Source of the DNA: Acidovorax delafieldii
GTDB lineage: Bacteria; Pseudomonadota; Gammaproteobacteria; Burkholderiales; Burkholderiaceae_C
Length of the DNA stretch: 64,000 nucleotides
Assembly: GCA_002377855.1 (NCBI GenBank)
Contig: DFQQ01000023.1
Span: 62,001-126,000 of the forward strand
Direction of reading: 5' to 3'
Shown: positions 33,489 to 40,422 of the stretch, in pieces
How the letters are laid out: every line of letters starts with the position of its first letter
How positions within the stretch are numbered: position 1 is the first letter of the stretch
The notes under the pieces: model-generated
Told to the model about the DNA's origin: nothing
Databases searched by the model: none
Seen by the model: the letters and a program-made list of their open reading frames with translations, nothing else
Made by a program: the position numbers and the translations under genes

Positions 33489-33630
33489 TGGATTTTCCTT
33501 TGTGCGATGGTGCGCTGCACCAACTTGAGGCCATGACATTCACCCCCTGACATCCGTGGCGTGCACTTTACAAGCCATGAGTATTCCGGAAGTCACTTGC
33601 TACTCTCCTGCCACCTTCTTGACCTTGCCC

Positions 33631-34863
33631 ATGACCACTTTGTTGATTGAAAACAGCCGCGTACTGGATGTGCATGCCCTGACATTGCGCACCGGCCTGT
33701 CCGTTCTGGTGCAGGACGGCCGCATTGCCGCTGTGGGTGCCGATGTGGTTGCACCTGAAGGCTCCACGGTGCTGGACGCGCGCGGCATGACGCTGATGCC
33801 CGGCCTGATCGATTGCCACGTGCATGTGGTGGCCTCGTCGTTCAACCTGGGCACGGTGGCCAAGATGCCCAATGTGTTCACCATGCTGCGCTCGCTGCCC
33901 ATCATGAAGGGCATGCTGGAGCGGGGCTTTACCACCGTGCGCGATGCGGGCGGGGCCGATTGGTCGCTGGCCGAGGCGGTGCGCACGGGGCTGGTGCCAG
34001 GGCCGCGCATTTTCCCTGCAGGTAAGGCGCTGTCGCAAACCGGTGGGCATGCGGACTTCCGCCAGCGCAACGACGACTTGGATGTGTGCTCGTGCGCGTA
34101 CAAGCTGGGCAACATTGGCCGCGTGGTGGATGGCGTGGACGCCTGCCGCCTGGCGGTGCGCGAAGAAATCTTGAAGGGCGCCACGCAGATCAAGGTGATG
34201 GCATCGGGCGGTGTGGCATCGCCCAACGACCCGATTGGCAACCTGGGCTATTCCGAGGCTGAGCTGCGCGCCATTGTGGAAGAGGCCTCCAACGCCAACA
34301 CCTATGTGATGGCCCACGCCTACACGCCCCGCGCCATTGCCCGCGCCGTGCGCTGCGGCGTGCGCACCATTGAGCACGGCAACCTGGTGGATGCGCCCAC
34401 GGCTGAATTGATGGCAGAGATGGGGGCCTTCATGGTGCCCACGCTCATCACTTACGAAGGCCTGGCCAACGAGGGCGAGCGCTATGGCCTGCCTGCTGCG
34501 TCCGTCGCCAAGATTGACAGCGTGCGCGGGCAGGGCAAAGAGGCGATCAAGATTTTGGCCAAGGCGGGCGTGAAGATGGGCCTGGGTAGCGACCTGCTGG
34601 CCGAGACGCATTACCTGCAGTCGGACGAGCTGCGCCTGCGCGCTGAAATTCTGGGCACCGGCCCGGTGCTGCAGCAGGCCACGCTGATTGGCGCGGAGAT
34701 TCTGGGCCAGCAAGGCCAGCTGGGCGAAGTGACGCCCGGTGCCGTGGCTGACCTGCTGCTGGTCGATGGCGACCCGCTGGCCGACATCGCCTGCCTGCTG
34801 GGCCAGGGCGAGCACATCCGCGCCATCGTCAAGGACGGCGCCTTCGTCAAGAACACCCTCTGA
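33631..34863 (+). CDS. amidohydrolase-family protein (imidazolonepropionase/prolidase-like)
   Basis: 410 residues from ATG 33631. TIM-barrel metal hydrolase: N-terminal beta-sandwich with ENSRVLDVHA, then PGLIDCHVHVVAS near residue 65 (HxH metal pair), KVMASGGVASPND near 188 (Lys in place of a carbamylated lysine), AHAYTPRAI near 228, EHGNL near 250, GLGSDLLAETH near 325 (Asp). Substrate not known. The next gene encodes the transporter binding protein 30 bp on, so it probably hydrolyses an imported compound. Confidence 0.88.
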   Translation: MTTLLIENSRVLDVHALTLRTGLSVLVQDGRIAAVGADVVAPEGSTVLDARGMTLMPGLIDCHVHVVASSFNLGTVAKMPNVFTMLRSLPIMKGMLERGFTTVRDAGGADWSLAEAVRTGLVPGPRIFPAGKALSQTGGHADFRQRNDDLDVCSCAYKLGNIGRVVDGVDACRLAVREEILKGATQIKVMASGGVASPNDPIGNLGYSEAELRAIVEEASNANTYVMAHAYTPRAIARAVRCGVRTIEHGNLVDAPTAELMAEMGAFMVPTLITYEGLANEGERYGLPAASVAKIDSVRGQGKEAIKILAKAGVKMGLGSDLLAETHYLQSDELRLRAEILGTGPVLQQATLIGAEILGQQGQLGEVTPGAVADLLLVDGDPLADIACLLGQGEHIRAIVKDGAFVKNTL

Positions 34864-34893
34864 ATTTCAACCCTGACCTGACCGGAGATCACC

Positions 34894-36114
34894 ATGCAAC
34901 GTAGAAATTTCGTCAAGCTCGGCGGTGCCGCAGCAGCTCTGCAGCTCCTTCCCTCCATCGGCTTCAGCCAGCAGGGCGATGTGTTCCGCATCGGCTCGCT
35001 CACGCCCATCACAGGCGCAGGCAGCCCTTACGGCCCCGGCATGCAGCAGGCCATTCGCATGGCGGTGGACGAGGTCAACGCCGCTGGCGGCGCAGGTGGC
35101 CGCAAGCTGGAGCTATACACCGAAGACGACCAGACCAAGCCTGACGCCGCCGTGCTGGCCGCCAAGAAGCTGATCGAAGTGAACAAGGTGCAGGCGGTGC
35201 TGGGCACCTGGGCATCGGGCGTGACGCTGGCGGTGATGCCGCTGACGGATGCGGCAGGCATCATCCAGATGAACGTGTCGGGCGCGCCCACCATCTCTAC
35301 GCTGGACACCAAGGACCTGGTGTGGCGCTTTCAGGCCACCAACGACCGCTTTGGCGCGGCCTTTGCCGAGATCTGTGCCAAGCGCGGCTTCAAGCGCCCG
35401 GCCACCATGGCGTTCAACAACGCATCGGGCCTGGGCAATGTGGAAGGCTTTACCCGCGCCTGGGAAAAGCGCGGCGGCAAGGTGGCAGCGCACGTCACGT
35501 ACGAGCCCAGCCGCCCCAGCTACCGTAGCGAACTGCAGAAGATCCTGGCGGCCAGGCCCGATGTGATCGTGATGGGTTCGTACCTGCCCGACACCACCAT
35601 CATCCTGCGCGAGTGGTTCCAGTCGGGTGCAGACACCAGGTGGATCATCCCCGGCTGGGCAGCCAATCCCGATCTGGTGAAGGCCCTGGGCGCGGAAGTG
35701 TGCGAGGGCATCATTTCGGTGGAAACGGTGTCCAACGAAAAGAGCGCTTCGTATGCACAGTTTGACGCGGCCTTCACCAAGGCCACGGGCAAGGCAGCCT
35801 CCACCAACATCTACGCCGCCATGGCGTACGACATGGTGATCTCGCTCGCCCTGGCCATGGAGGCCGCAGGCCCCAAGGCCACGGTGGAGCAGATCAACGC
35901 CAAGATGCGCGATGTCTCCAACGCGCCCGGCACAGCCGTCTTCACCTTTGCCGAAGGTAAGGCCCAACTGGCCAAGAAGGCCAAGGTGAACTACGAGGGT
36001 GCATCGAGCAAGCTGGACTTTGACAAGGCGGGCGATGTGACGCCGGACTTTGGCGTGTTCATCATCGAAAAGGGCCAGCTGGTGCGGCGCGACGTGGTGT
36101 CCATCAGCATGTGA
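34894..36114 (+). CDS. branched-chain amino acid-type ABC transporter binding protein
   Basis: 406 residues. Twin-arginine-like signal (MQRRNFVKLGGAAAALQLL), mature part from about residue 28. Periplasmic_binding type I features: FRIGSLTPITGAGSPYG at the start of the mature protein, VQAVLGTWASGVTLAVMPL near 100, WEKRGGKVAAHVTYEP near 190. The ligand is unknown; by context it is probably the substrate of the adjacent amidohydrolase. Confidence 0.92.
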   Translation: MQRRNFVKLGGAAAALQLLPSIGFSQQGDVFRIGSLTPITGAGSPYGPGMQQAIRMAVDEVNAAGGAGGRKLELYTEDDQTKPDAAVLAAKKLIEVNKVQAVLGTWASGVTLAVMPLTDAAGIIQMNVSGAPTISTLDTKDLVWRFQATNDRFGAAFAEICAKRGFKRPATMAFNNASGLGNVEGFTRAWEKRGGKVAAHVTYEPSRPSYRSELQKILAARPDVIVMGSYLPDTTIILREWFQSGADTRWIIPGWAANPDLVKALGAEVCEGIISVETVSNEKSASYAQFDAAFTKATGKAASTNIYAAMAYDMVISLALAMEAAGPKATVEQINAKMRDVSNAPGTAVFTFAEGKAQLAKKAKVNYEGASSKLDFDKAGDVTPDFGVFIIEKGQLVRRDVVSISM

Positions 36115-36127
36115 CGGACCGTGCCCG

Positions 36128-36163
36128 GTCTGCCTGCGGTGTGCAGGCTCTGGGCTTTTTTTG
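36128..36163 (+). terminator. weak terminator after the binding-protein gene
   Basis: GCCTGC-GGTGT-GCAGGC followed ten bases later by a TTTTTTT tract. It may reduce transcription into the permease genes, so that the binding protein is made in excess. Confidence 0.5.
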
Positions 36164-36213
36164 TTAGGGAGTCGGCATCAACCACTGATTGATCGGGCCC
36201 TGTGCTGTTTGAA

Positions 36214-36282
36214 CCGTTCGGCCTGAGCTTGTCGAAGGCTTCTTGCGGCCATACGAGGCTTCGACAGGCTCAGCCCGAACGG
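36214..36282. repeat. extragenic palindrome 1 in the ABC operon
   Basis: CCGTTCGGCCTGAGCTTGTC opposed by GACAGGCTCAGCCCGAACGG, about 20-bp arms around a 20-base loop. The sequence belongs to a known class of GTTCGGGCTGAGCCTGTCGAAG-type extragenic repeats. Confidence 0.7.
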
Positions 36283-36314
36283 AAATGAATACTTCTGTGG
36301 GCCGAACCCATCAA

Positions 36315-36385
36315 CCGTTCACGCTGACCTTGTCGAAGCGCCACGCAGGGCTCGGATAGGGCTCGGACAGGCTCAGCCAGAACGG
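36315..36385. repeat. extragenic palindrome 2 in the ABC operon (degenerate)
   Basis: CCGTTCACGCTGACCTTGTC opposed by GGACAGGCTCAGCCAGAACGG. Same element as the one about 100 bases upstream, more diverged. Confidence 0.6.
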
Positions 36386-36460
36386 GTTTTCAAGTTGGAA
36401 GATGCCGACTCAATGAGTGCTCCGCACAGCGCGACGTGCACGGGATGACGGAATGACGCA

Positions 36461-37336
36461 ATGACCTGGATCGATTTTTTAAACCTGCTGATCAATGGAT
36501 TGATCGAAGGCCTGGTGGTGGCATTGCCCGCCCTGGCCATGACCCTGGTGATGGGCGTCAACCGCTTTCCGAATGCGGCCACGGGCGACATGATGACCAC
36601 CGGCGCCTATGCTGCCGTGGCCGTGCAGTTGTTGGGTGGCTTGCCGCTGTGGGCGGCGGCGCTGGGCAGCATGGTGGTCACGGCGGTGGTGTCTGCCGGC
36701 TCGTACCAGCTGATTTTTCGCAAGCTGGCCGGGCGGCCCATGGTGGCTTCCATGCTCGCGGCGATTGGCCTGGGCTTTTTGCTGCGCAGTCTGATCAGCT
36801 TCTTTGCCGGGCATGACCAGCGCACGTTTGACTTGCCCCTGGTGCGCGCCTGGAACTTTGGCGGCATCCGCATCTTGCCCACCGACTTGGCCATTGCTGC
36901 GGTGGCTGCCGTCAGCCTGATGGTGGTGTTTGTGCTGATCTACCGCACCAGCTTTGGCCGCCAATTGCGTGCCGTGTCCGACAGTGCCGACCTGGCGCGC
37001 GCCAGCGGCATTCGAGCCGGGGGGCTGATGCTGAGCCTGTGGCTGCTGGTGGGCGCGTTGTCGTCGCTGGGCGGCGTGCTGCTGGGCATGAAGGCCGTGG
37101 TCAGCCCCGAGATGGGGTGGGAGAGCCTGATCCCCGCGTTTGCTGCCATGGTGCTGGGTGGCATTGGCAGCCCGGTGGGCGCGGTGCTGGGTGCGCTGCT
37201 GCTGTGTGTGGCGCAAGAGCTGGCGGTGCCGCTGATGGGGCCGTCGTACAAGCTGGTGCTGTCGTTTGTGGTGCTGGCGCTGGTGCTGCTGGTGCGCCCA
37301 GCGGGCATCATGGGCCGTGTGCAACTGGTGCGGTAA
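36461..37336 (+). CDS. ABC transporter permease, LivH type
   Basis: 291 residues, about eight membrane segments, with NLLINGLIEGLVVALPALAMTLVMGVN at the N-terminus and the permease loop VLGGIGSPVGAVLGALLL near residue 225. Preceded by a 346-bp gap with palindromes, then 12 bp to the second permease. Confidence 0.9.
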   Translation: MTWIDFLNLLINGLIEGLVVALPALAMTLVMGVNRFPNAATGDMMTTGAYAAVAVQLLGGLPLWAAALGSMVVTAVVSAGSYQLIFRKLAGRPMVASMLAAIGLGFLLRSLISFFAGHDQRTFDLPLVRAWNFGGIRILPTDLAIAAVAAVSLMVVFVLIYRTSFGRQLRAVSDSADLARASGIRAGGLMLSLWLLVGALSSLGGVLLGMKAVVSPEMGWESLIPAFAAMVLGGIGSPVGAVLGALLLCVAQELAVPLMGPSYKLVLSFVVLALVLLVRPAGIMGRVQLVR

Positions 37337-37348
37337 GGAGCCTGATTC

Positions 37349-38230
37349 ATGATTGCTTACCTCTGTGCCATTGGCATCGTTGCCCTCATCTACTGCCTGC
37401 TGGCGCTGGGCCTGAACCTGCAGTTCGGCCTGACCCGGTTGGTCAACTTTGGCGTGGTGGCGTTCTTTGCCGTGGGCGCCTACACCTCGGGCCTGCTGGC
37501 GCTGCAAGGCGTGCCGCTGGTGCTGTGCTTTGTGGCGGCGGGCGTGCTGGCCGGTGTGCTGGCGCTGCCCATTGGCTTGCTGTCGCTGCGCTTGCGGGAT
37601 GACTACCTCGCCATTGTCACGCTGGGTTTTTCTGAAGCGGTGCGTATTTCCATCCAGCAAGAAAGCTGGCTGACCAAGGGTGTGCAGGGCTTGCCTGGCC
37701 TGCCCAAGCTGTTTGCATCGTGGGGCAGTGGCGTGTCGGACATGGCGATTTTTGCCACGCTGCTGGCTGTGGTTGCGGTGGTGGCCTGGGGCACGGTGCG
37801 CCTGGCGGCCAGCCCGTTTGGGCGGCTGCTCAAGGCCATTGGCGACGATGAGCCTGCGCTGTCGGCCCTGGGCAAGGACCCAGCCTGGTTCAAGGTGCAG
37901 GTGTTCATGCTGGGGGCCGCGCTGGCTGGGTTGGCGGGTGCGTTCTATGCGCACTTCATCACCTTCATCACGCCAGAGCAGTTCATTCCGTTCATCACGT
38001 TTTACGTGTGGATGGGCCTGGTGATGGGGGGCTCGGGCACGGTGCGCGGCGCGGTGTTTGGCTCGCTGCTGCTCATGGTGTTTTTGGAAGGCTCGCGCTT
38101 TGCCAAGGACTGGGTGCCGGGCGTGTCAGAAGTTGGCATGGCCAGCCTGCGCCTGGCTGCGGTGGGCCTGGCGCTGATCTTGGTCACCTTGTACAAGCCC
38201 AACGGCCTGTTTGGAGGCAAAACCCAATGA
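37349..38230 (+). CDS. ABC transporter permease, LivM type
   Basis: 293 residues. Eight or more hydrophobic segments; family features NLQFGLTRLVNFGVVAFFAVGAYT near residue 22 and MGGSGTVRGAVFGSLLL near 222. Its stop overlaps the ATPase start (ATGA). Confidence 0.92.
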   Translation: MIAYLCAIGIVALIYCLLALGLNLQFGLTRLVNFGVVAFFAVGAYTSGLLALQGVPLVLCFVAAGVLAGVLALPIGLLSLRLRDDYLAIVTLGFSEAVRISIQQESWLTKGVQGLPGLPKLFASWGSGVSDMAIFATLLAVVAVVAWGTVRLAASPFGRLLKAIGDDEPALSALGKDPAWFKVQVFMLGAALAGLAGAFYAHFITFITPEQFIPFITFYVWMGLVMGGSGTVRGAVFGSLLLMVFLEGSRFAKDWVPGVSEVGMASLRLAAVGLALILVTLYKPNGLFGGKTQ

Positions 38231-38997
38231 CCGCAACCACGATGCTGAAGGTGGAGGCCGTGACGCGGCAATTTGGCGGCTTCAAGGCGGTGGACGGGGT
38301 GTCGCTGCAACTGGCTGCGGGCGAGATATTGGGCATTGCGGGCACCAACGGTGCGGGCAAGAGCACGCTGTTTGCCGCCATTGCCGGGCAGCAGCCCGCA
38401 GACGCGGGGCAGATTCACTTTGAGGGGCAGGACATTACCCGCATGCCCCCTTACCGCCGGGCGCGGCTGGGGCTGGTGCGCACGTTCCAGATTCCGCGCG
38501 AGTTCAAGAGCCTGACGGTGCACGAGAACCTGATGGCGGCTGCCGCCAACCCGCAAGGGGAGCGCCTGCTGAACGCCTTCTTCCAGACGCGCAGCCTGCG
38601 CGAGCACGAGGCGCAGCTCTCCATCAAGGCAGACCGCATCTTGCAGTTTTTGAACCTGGCGCGGGTGCGCGATGTGAAGGCCGGTGGCTTGTCGGGCGGG
38701 CAAAAGAAGCTGGTGGAGCTGGGCCGGGTGCTGATGCTGGACCCGCGCTGCATCTTGCTCGACGAGCCGTTTGCCGGGGTGAATCCGGTGCTGATTGAAG
38801 AGATTTGCGACCGCGTGCGCGAGCTGAACGGGCAGGGCATTGCGTTCATCGTGATCGAGCACCACCTGCAGGCGCTCAAGTCGCTGTCGCACCGCATGAT
38901 CGTGATGGACCGGGGCGCGATTTTGGCCGAGGGCGACCCGCACACCGTGCTGGACGACCCGCGCGTGCAGGAAGCCTACATAGGAGGGGTGGTATGA
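38227..38997 (+). CDS. ABC transporter ATPase, LivG type
   Basis: 256 residues from ATG 38227, overlapping the permease stop. Walker A GTNGAGKST near residue 40, signature LSGGQKKLVELGR near 158, Walker B CILLDEPF near 178, H-loop VIEHH near 210. LivG-type insertion with ITRMPPYRRARLGLVRTFQ. Overlaps the next ATPase by four bases. Confidence 0.93.
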   Translation: MTATTMLKVEAVTRQFGGFKAVDGVSLQLAAGEILGIAGTNGAGKSTLFAAIAGQQPADAGQIHFEGQDITRMPPYRRARLGLVRTFQIPREFKSLTVHENLMAAAANPQGERLLNAFFQTRSLREHEAQLSIKADRILQFLNLARVRDVKAGGLSGGQKKLVELGRVLMLDPRCILLDEPFAGVNPVLIEEICDRVRELNGQGIAFIVIEHHLQALKSLSHRMIVMDRGAILAEGDPHTVLDDPRVQEAYIGGVV

Positions 38998-39707
38998 GCG
39001 GCGCAGACAACTTGCTGCAGATCGCGCAGTTGCGCGGCGGGTATTCCGAGGTGGACATCATCCACGGCATTGACCTGGCCGTGGCACCGGGCGAGATCGT
39101 GACCATTGCGGGCACCAACGGCGCGGGCAAATCCACGCTGGTGAAGGCGTTGCTGGGCCTGCTGCCGCGCGTGGCGGGCACCATCCACCTGGGTGGGCGC
39201 GACATCACGGCCTTGTCGGCCGAAGACCGCTTTGACGCAGGGCTGGCCTATGTGCCGCAGGTGGCGAATGTGTTTCCGTCGCTCACGGTGCGCGAGAACC
39301 TGCTGGTGGTGCGCGGCGTGCCACACATCAAGCGCCGCATGGACGAGGTGCTGGCGGACTTCCCGGCGCTGGTGGAGCGCCTACCGCAGCCCGCCAGCAA
39401 CCTCTCGGGCGGCGAGCGCCAGCAGCTAGCCTTTGCCCGCGCCCTCATGCCGTCGCCCCGCATCATGGTGCTGGACGAGCCTACGGCCGCGCTGGCCCCC
39501 TCCCTGGTGGGCAAGGTGTTTGACATGGTTCAAAAGCTGCCCGCTGCAGGTGTGGCGGTGCTGATGGTGGAGCAGCGTGCGCGCCAGGCGCTGCAGATCA
39601 GCCAGCAGGGTTACATCCTGGACCAGGGTCGCTGCGTGCTGCAGGGTCCAGCGCACGGGCTGCTGGCCGACGAGCGCATGGCGCAGCTGTATCTGGGCAA
39701 CCACTGA
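38994..39707 (+). CDS. ABC transporter ATPase, LivF type
   Basis: 237 residues from ATG 38994. Walker A GTNGAGKST near residue 40, LAYVPQVANVFPSLTVRENL near 85, signature LSGGERQQLAFAR near 137, Walker B IMVLDEPTAAL near 157. Last gene of the transporter operon, followed by a terminator. Confidence 0.93.
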   Translation: MSGADNLLQIAQLRGGYSEVDIIHGIDLAVAPGEIVTIAGTNGAGKSTLVKALLGLLPRVAGTIHLGGRDITALSAEDRFDAGLAYVPQVANVFPSLTVRENLLVVRGVPHIKRRMDEVLADFPALVERLPQPASNLSGGERQQLAFARALMPSPRIMVLDEPTAALAPSLVGKVFDMVQKLPAAGVAVLMVEQRARQALQISQQGYILDQGRCVLQGPAHGLLADERMAQLYLGNH

Positions 39708-39734
39708 ACCGCCCGCGGTTTCGCTGGAAATGAA

Positions 39735-39770
39735 AAACACCGGGAAGGCGTCGAGCCTTCCCGGTGTTTT
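39735..39770. terminator. bidirectional terminator after the ABC operon
   Basis: AAAACACCGGGAAGGC, loop GTCGA, GCCTTCCCGGTGTTTT: a 16-bp stem, with an A-run on one side and a T-run on the other. Confidence 0.9.
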
Positions 39771-39826
39771 GCTATGGTTTCAGTAGCTGGTAGCGCTTGT
39801 TGGATAAGCGCTAGAGCCTGTTTTGA
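39770..39826 (+). repeat. dispersed palindromic repeat, copy 10
   Basis: TGCTATGGTTTCAGTAGCTG, then GTAGCGCTTGTTGGATAAGC, then GCTAGAGCCTGTTTTG. Sits between the terminator and the 12-bp tandem array. Confidence 0.8.
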
Positions 39827-39882
39827 TGCTTAACTTGGTGCTTAACTTGGTGCTTAACTTGGTGCTTAACTTGGTGCTTAAC
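39827..39882. repeat. 12-bp tandem repeat, about 4.7 units, ending at the usp stop codon
   Basis: TGCTTAACTTGG repeated head to tail at 39827, 39839, 39851 and 39863, with a partial unit at 39875. The stop codon (minus strand TAA) of the universal stress protein gene lies in the last, partial unit. All units are identical. Confidence 0.9.
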
Positions 39883-40321
39883 GCAGCACCAGCACAGGGA
39901 TGTGCGAGTGCGTCAGCACGTGCTGTGTTTCGCTGCCCAGCAGCAGGCGCTTGAGGCCCTTGCGGCCGTGCGATGCCATCACGATGAGATCGCACTTGTG
40001 CTTTTTGGCGGCAGAGATCACGGCCTCGGCCACCAGGTCAGACTTGGCGGTCACGGCTTTCACGGTCACGCCTTGGGCTGCGCCCTGGGCTTTGACAGCA
40101 TCCACCATGGCCTGGGCGGCGTCGCCCCACTGGCCTTCGATGCGTTTGACGTCGCTCGCGTCCACGGGCATGCCGCCTTCAAAGTAGCTACGGGGGTAGC
40201 GGGGCACCACTTTGAGTGCAACCACGGATGCGCCGGTCAAGGTGGCCAGAGAGAGGCCGCTTTCCACCGCTTTATCGGACAAAGGTGAACCGTCGGTTGC
40301 GATCAAGATGCGTTTGTACAT
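39878..40321 (-). CDS. universal stress protein (UspA family)
   Basis: 147 residues from ATG 40321. MYKRILIATDGSPLSDKAVE at the N-terminus and a nucleotide-binding GSETQHVLTHSHIPVLVLR at the C-terminus, preceded by VMASHGRKGLKRLLLGS (the G-2x-G-9x-G(S/T) ATP motif). Cytoplasmic. Divergent from ccoI with an FNR-box-like site between, so low-oxygen induction is likely. The 12-bp tandem array directly follows the stop. Confidence 0.92.
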   Translation of the reverse strand: MYKRILIATDGSPLSDKAVESGLSLATLTGASVVALKVVPRYPRSYFEGGMPVDASDVKRIEGQWGDAAQAMVDAVKAQGAAQGVTVKAVTAKSDLVAEAVISAAKKHKCDLIVMASHGRKGLKRLLLGSETQHVLTHSHIPVLVLR

Positions 40322-40374
40322 GATGGGCTCCTCAAAGTGATGTAACAAGCTTAGGATGCATCATCTTTTGCGAC

Positions 40375-40388
40375 TTGATCCAGGTCAA
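40375..40388. promoter_or_regulatory. FNR/Anr-type box between usp and ccoI
   Basis: TTGATCCAGGTCAA: TTGAT, four bases, GTCAA; one mismatch to the consensus TTGATNNNNATCAA. It lies 35 bases before the ccoI start and 54 before the usp start. Confidence 0.7.
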
Positions 40389-40422
40389 TAAGCCTGTCAC
40401 GTTGCGCGGATAGGCTTGAACC

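Noticed and set aside
39827..39882. 12-bp tandem array considered as a plasmid iteron or partition site
   Set aside because: No replication or partition gene is near, and the surrounding genes are chromosomal; treated as a minisatellite.
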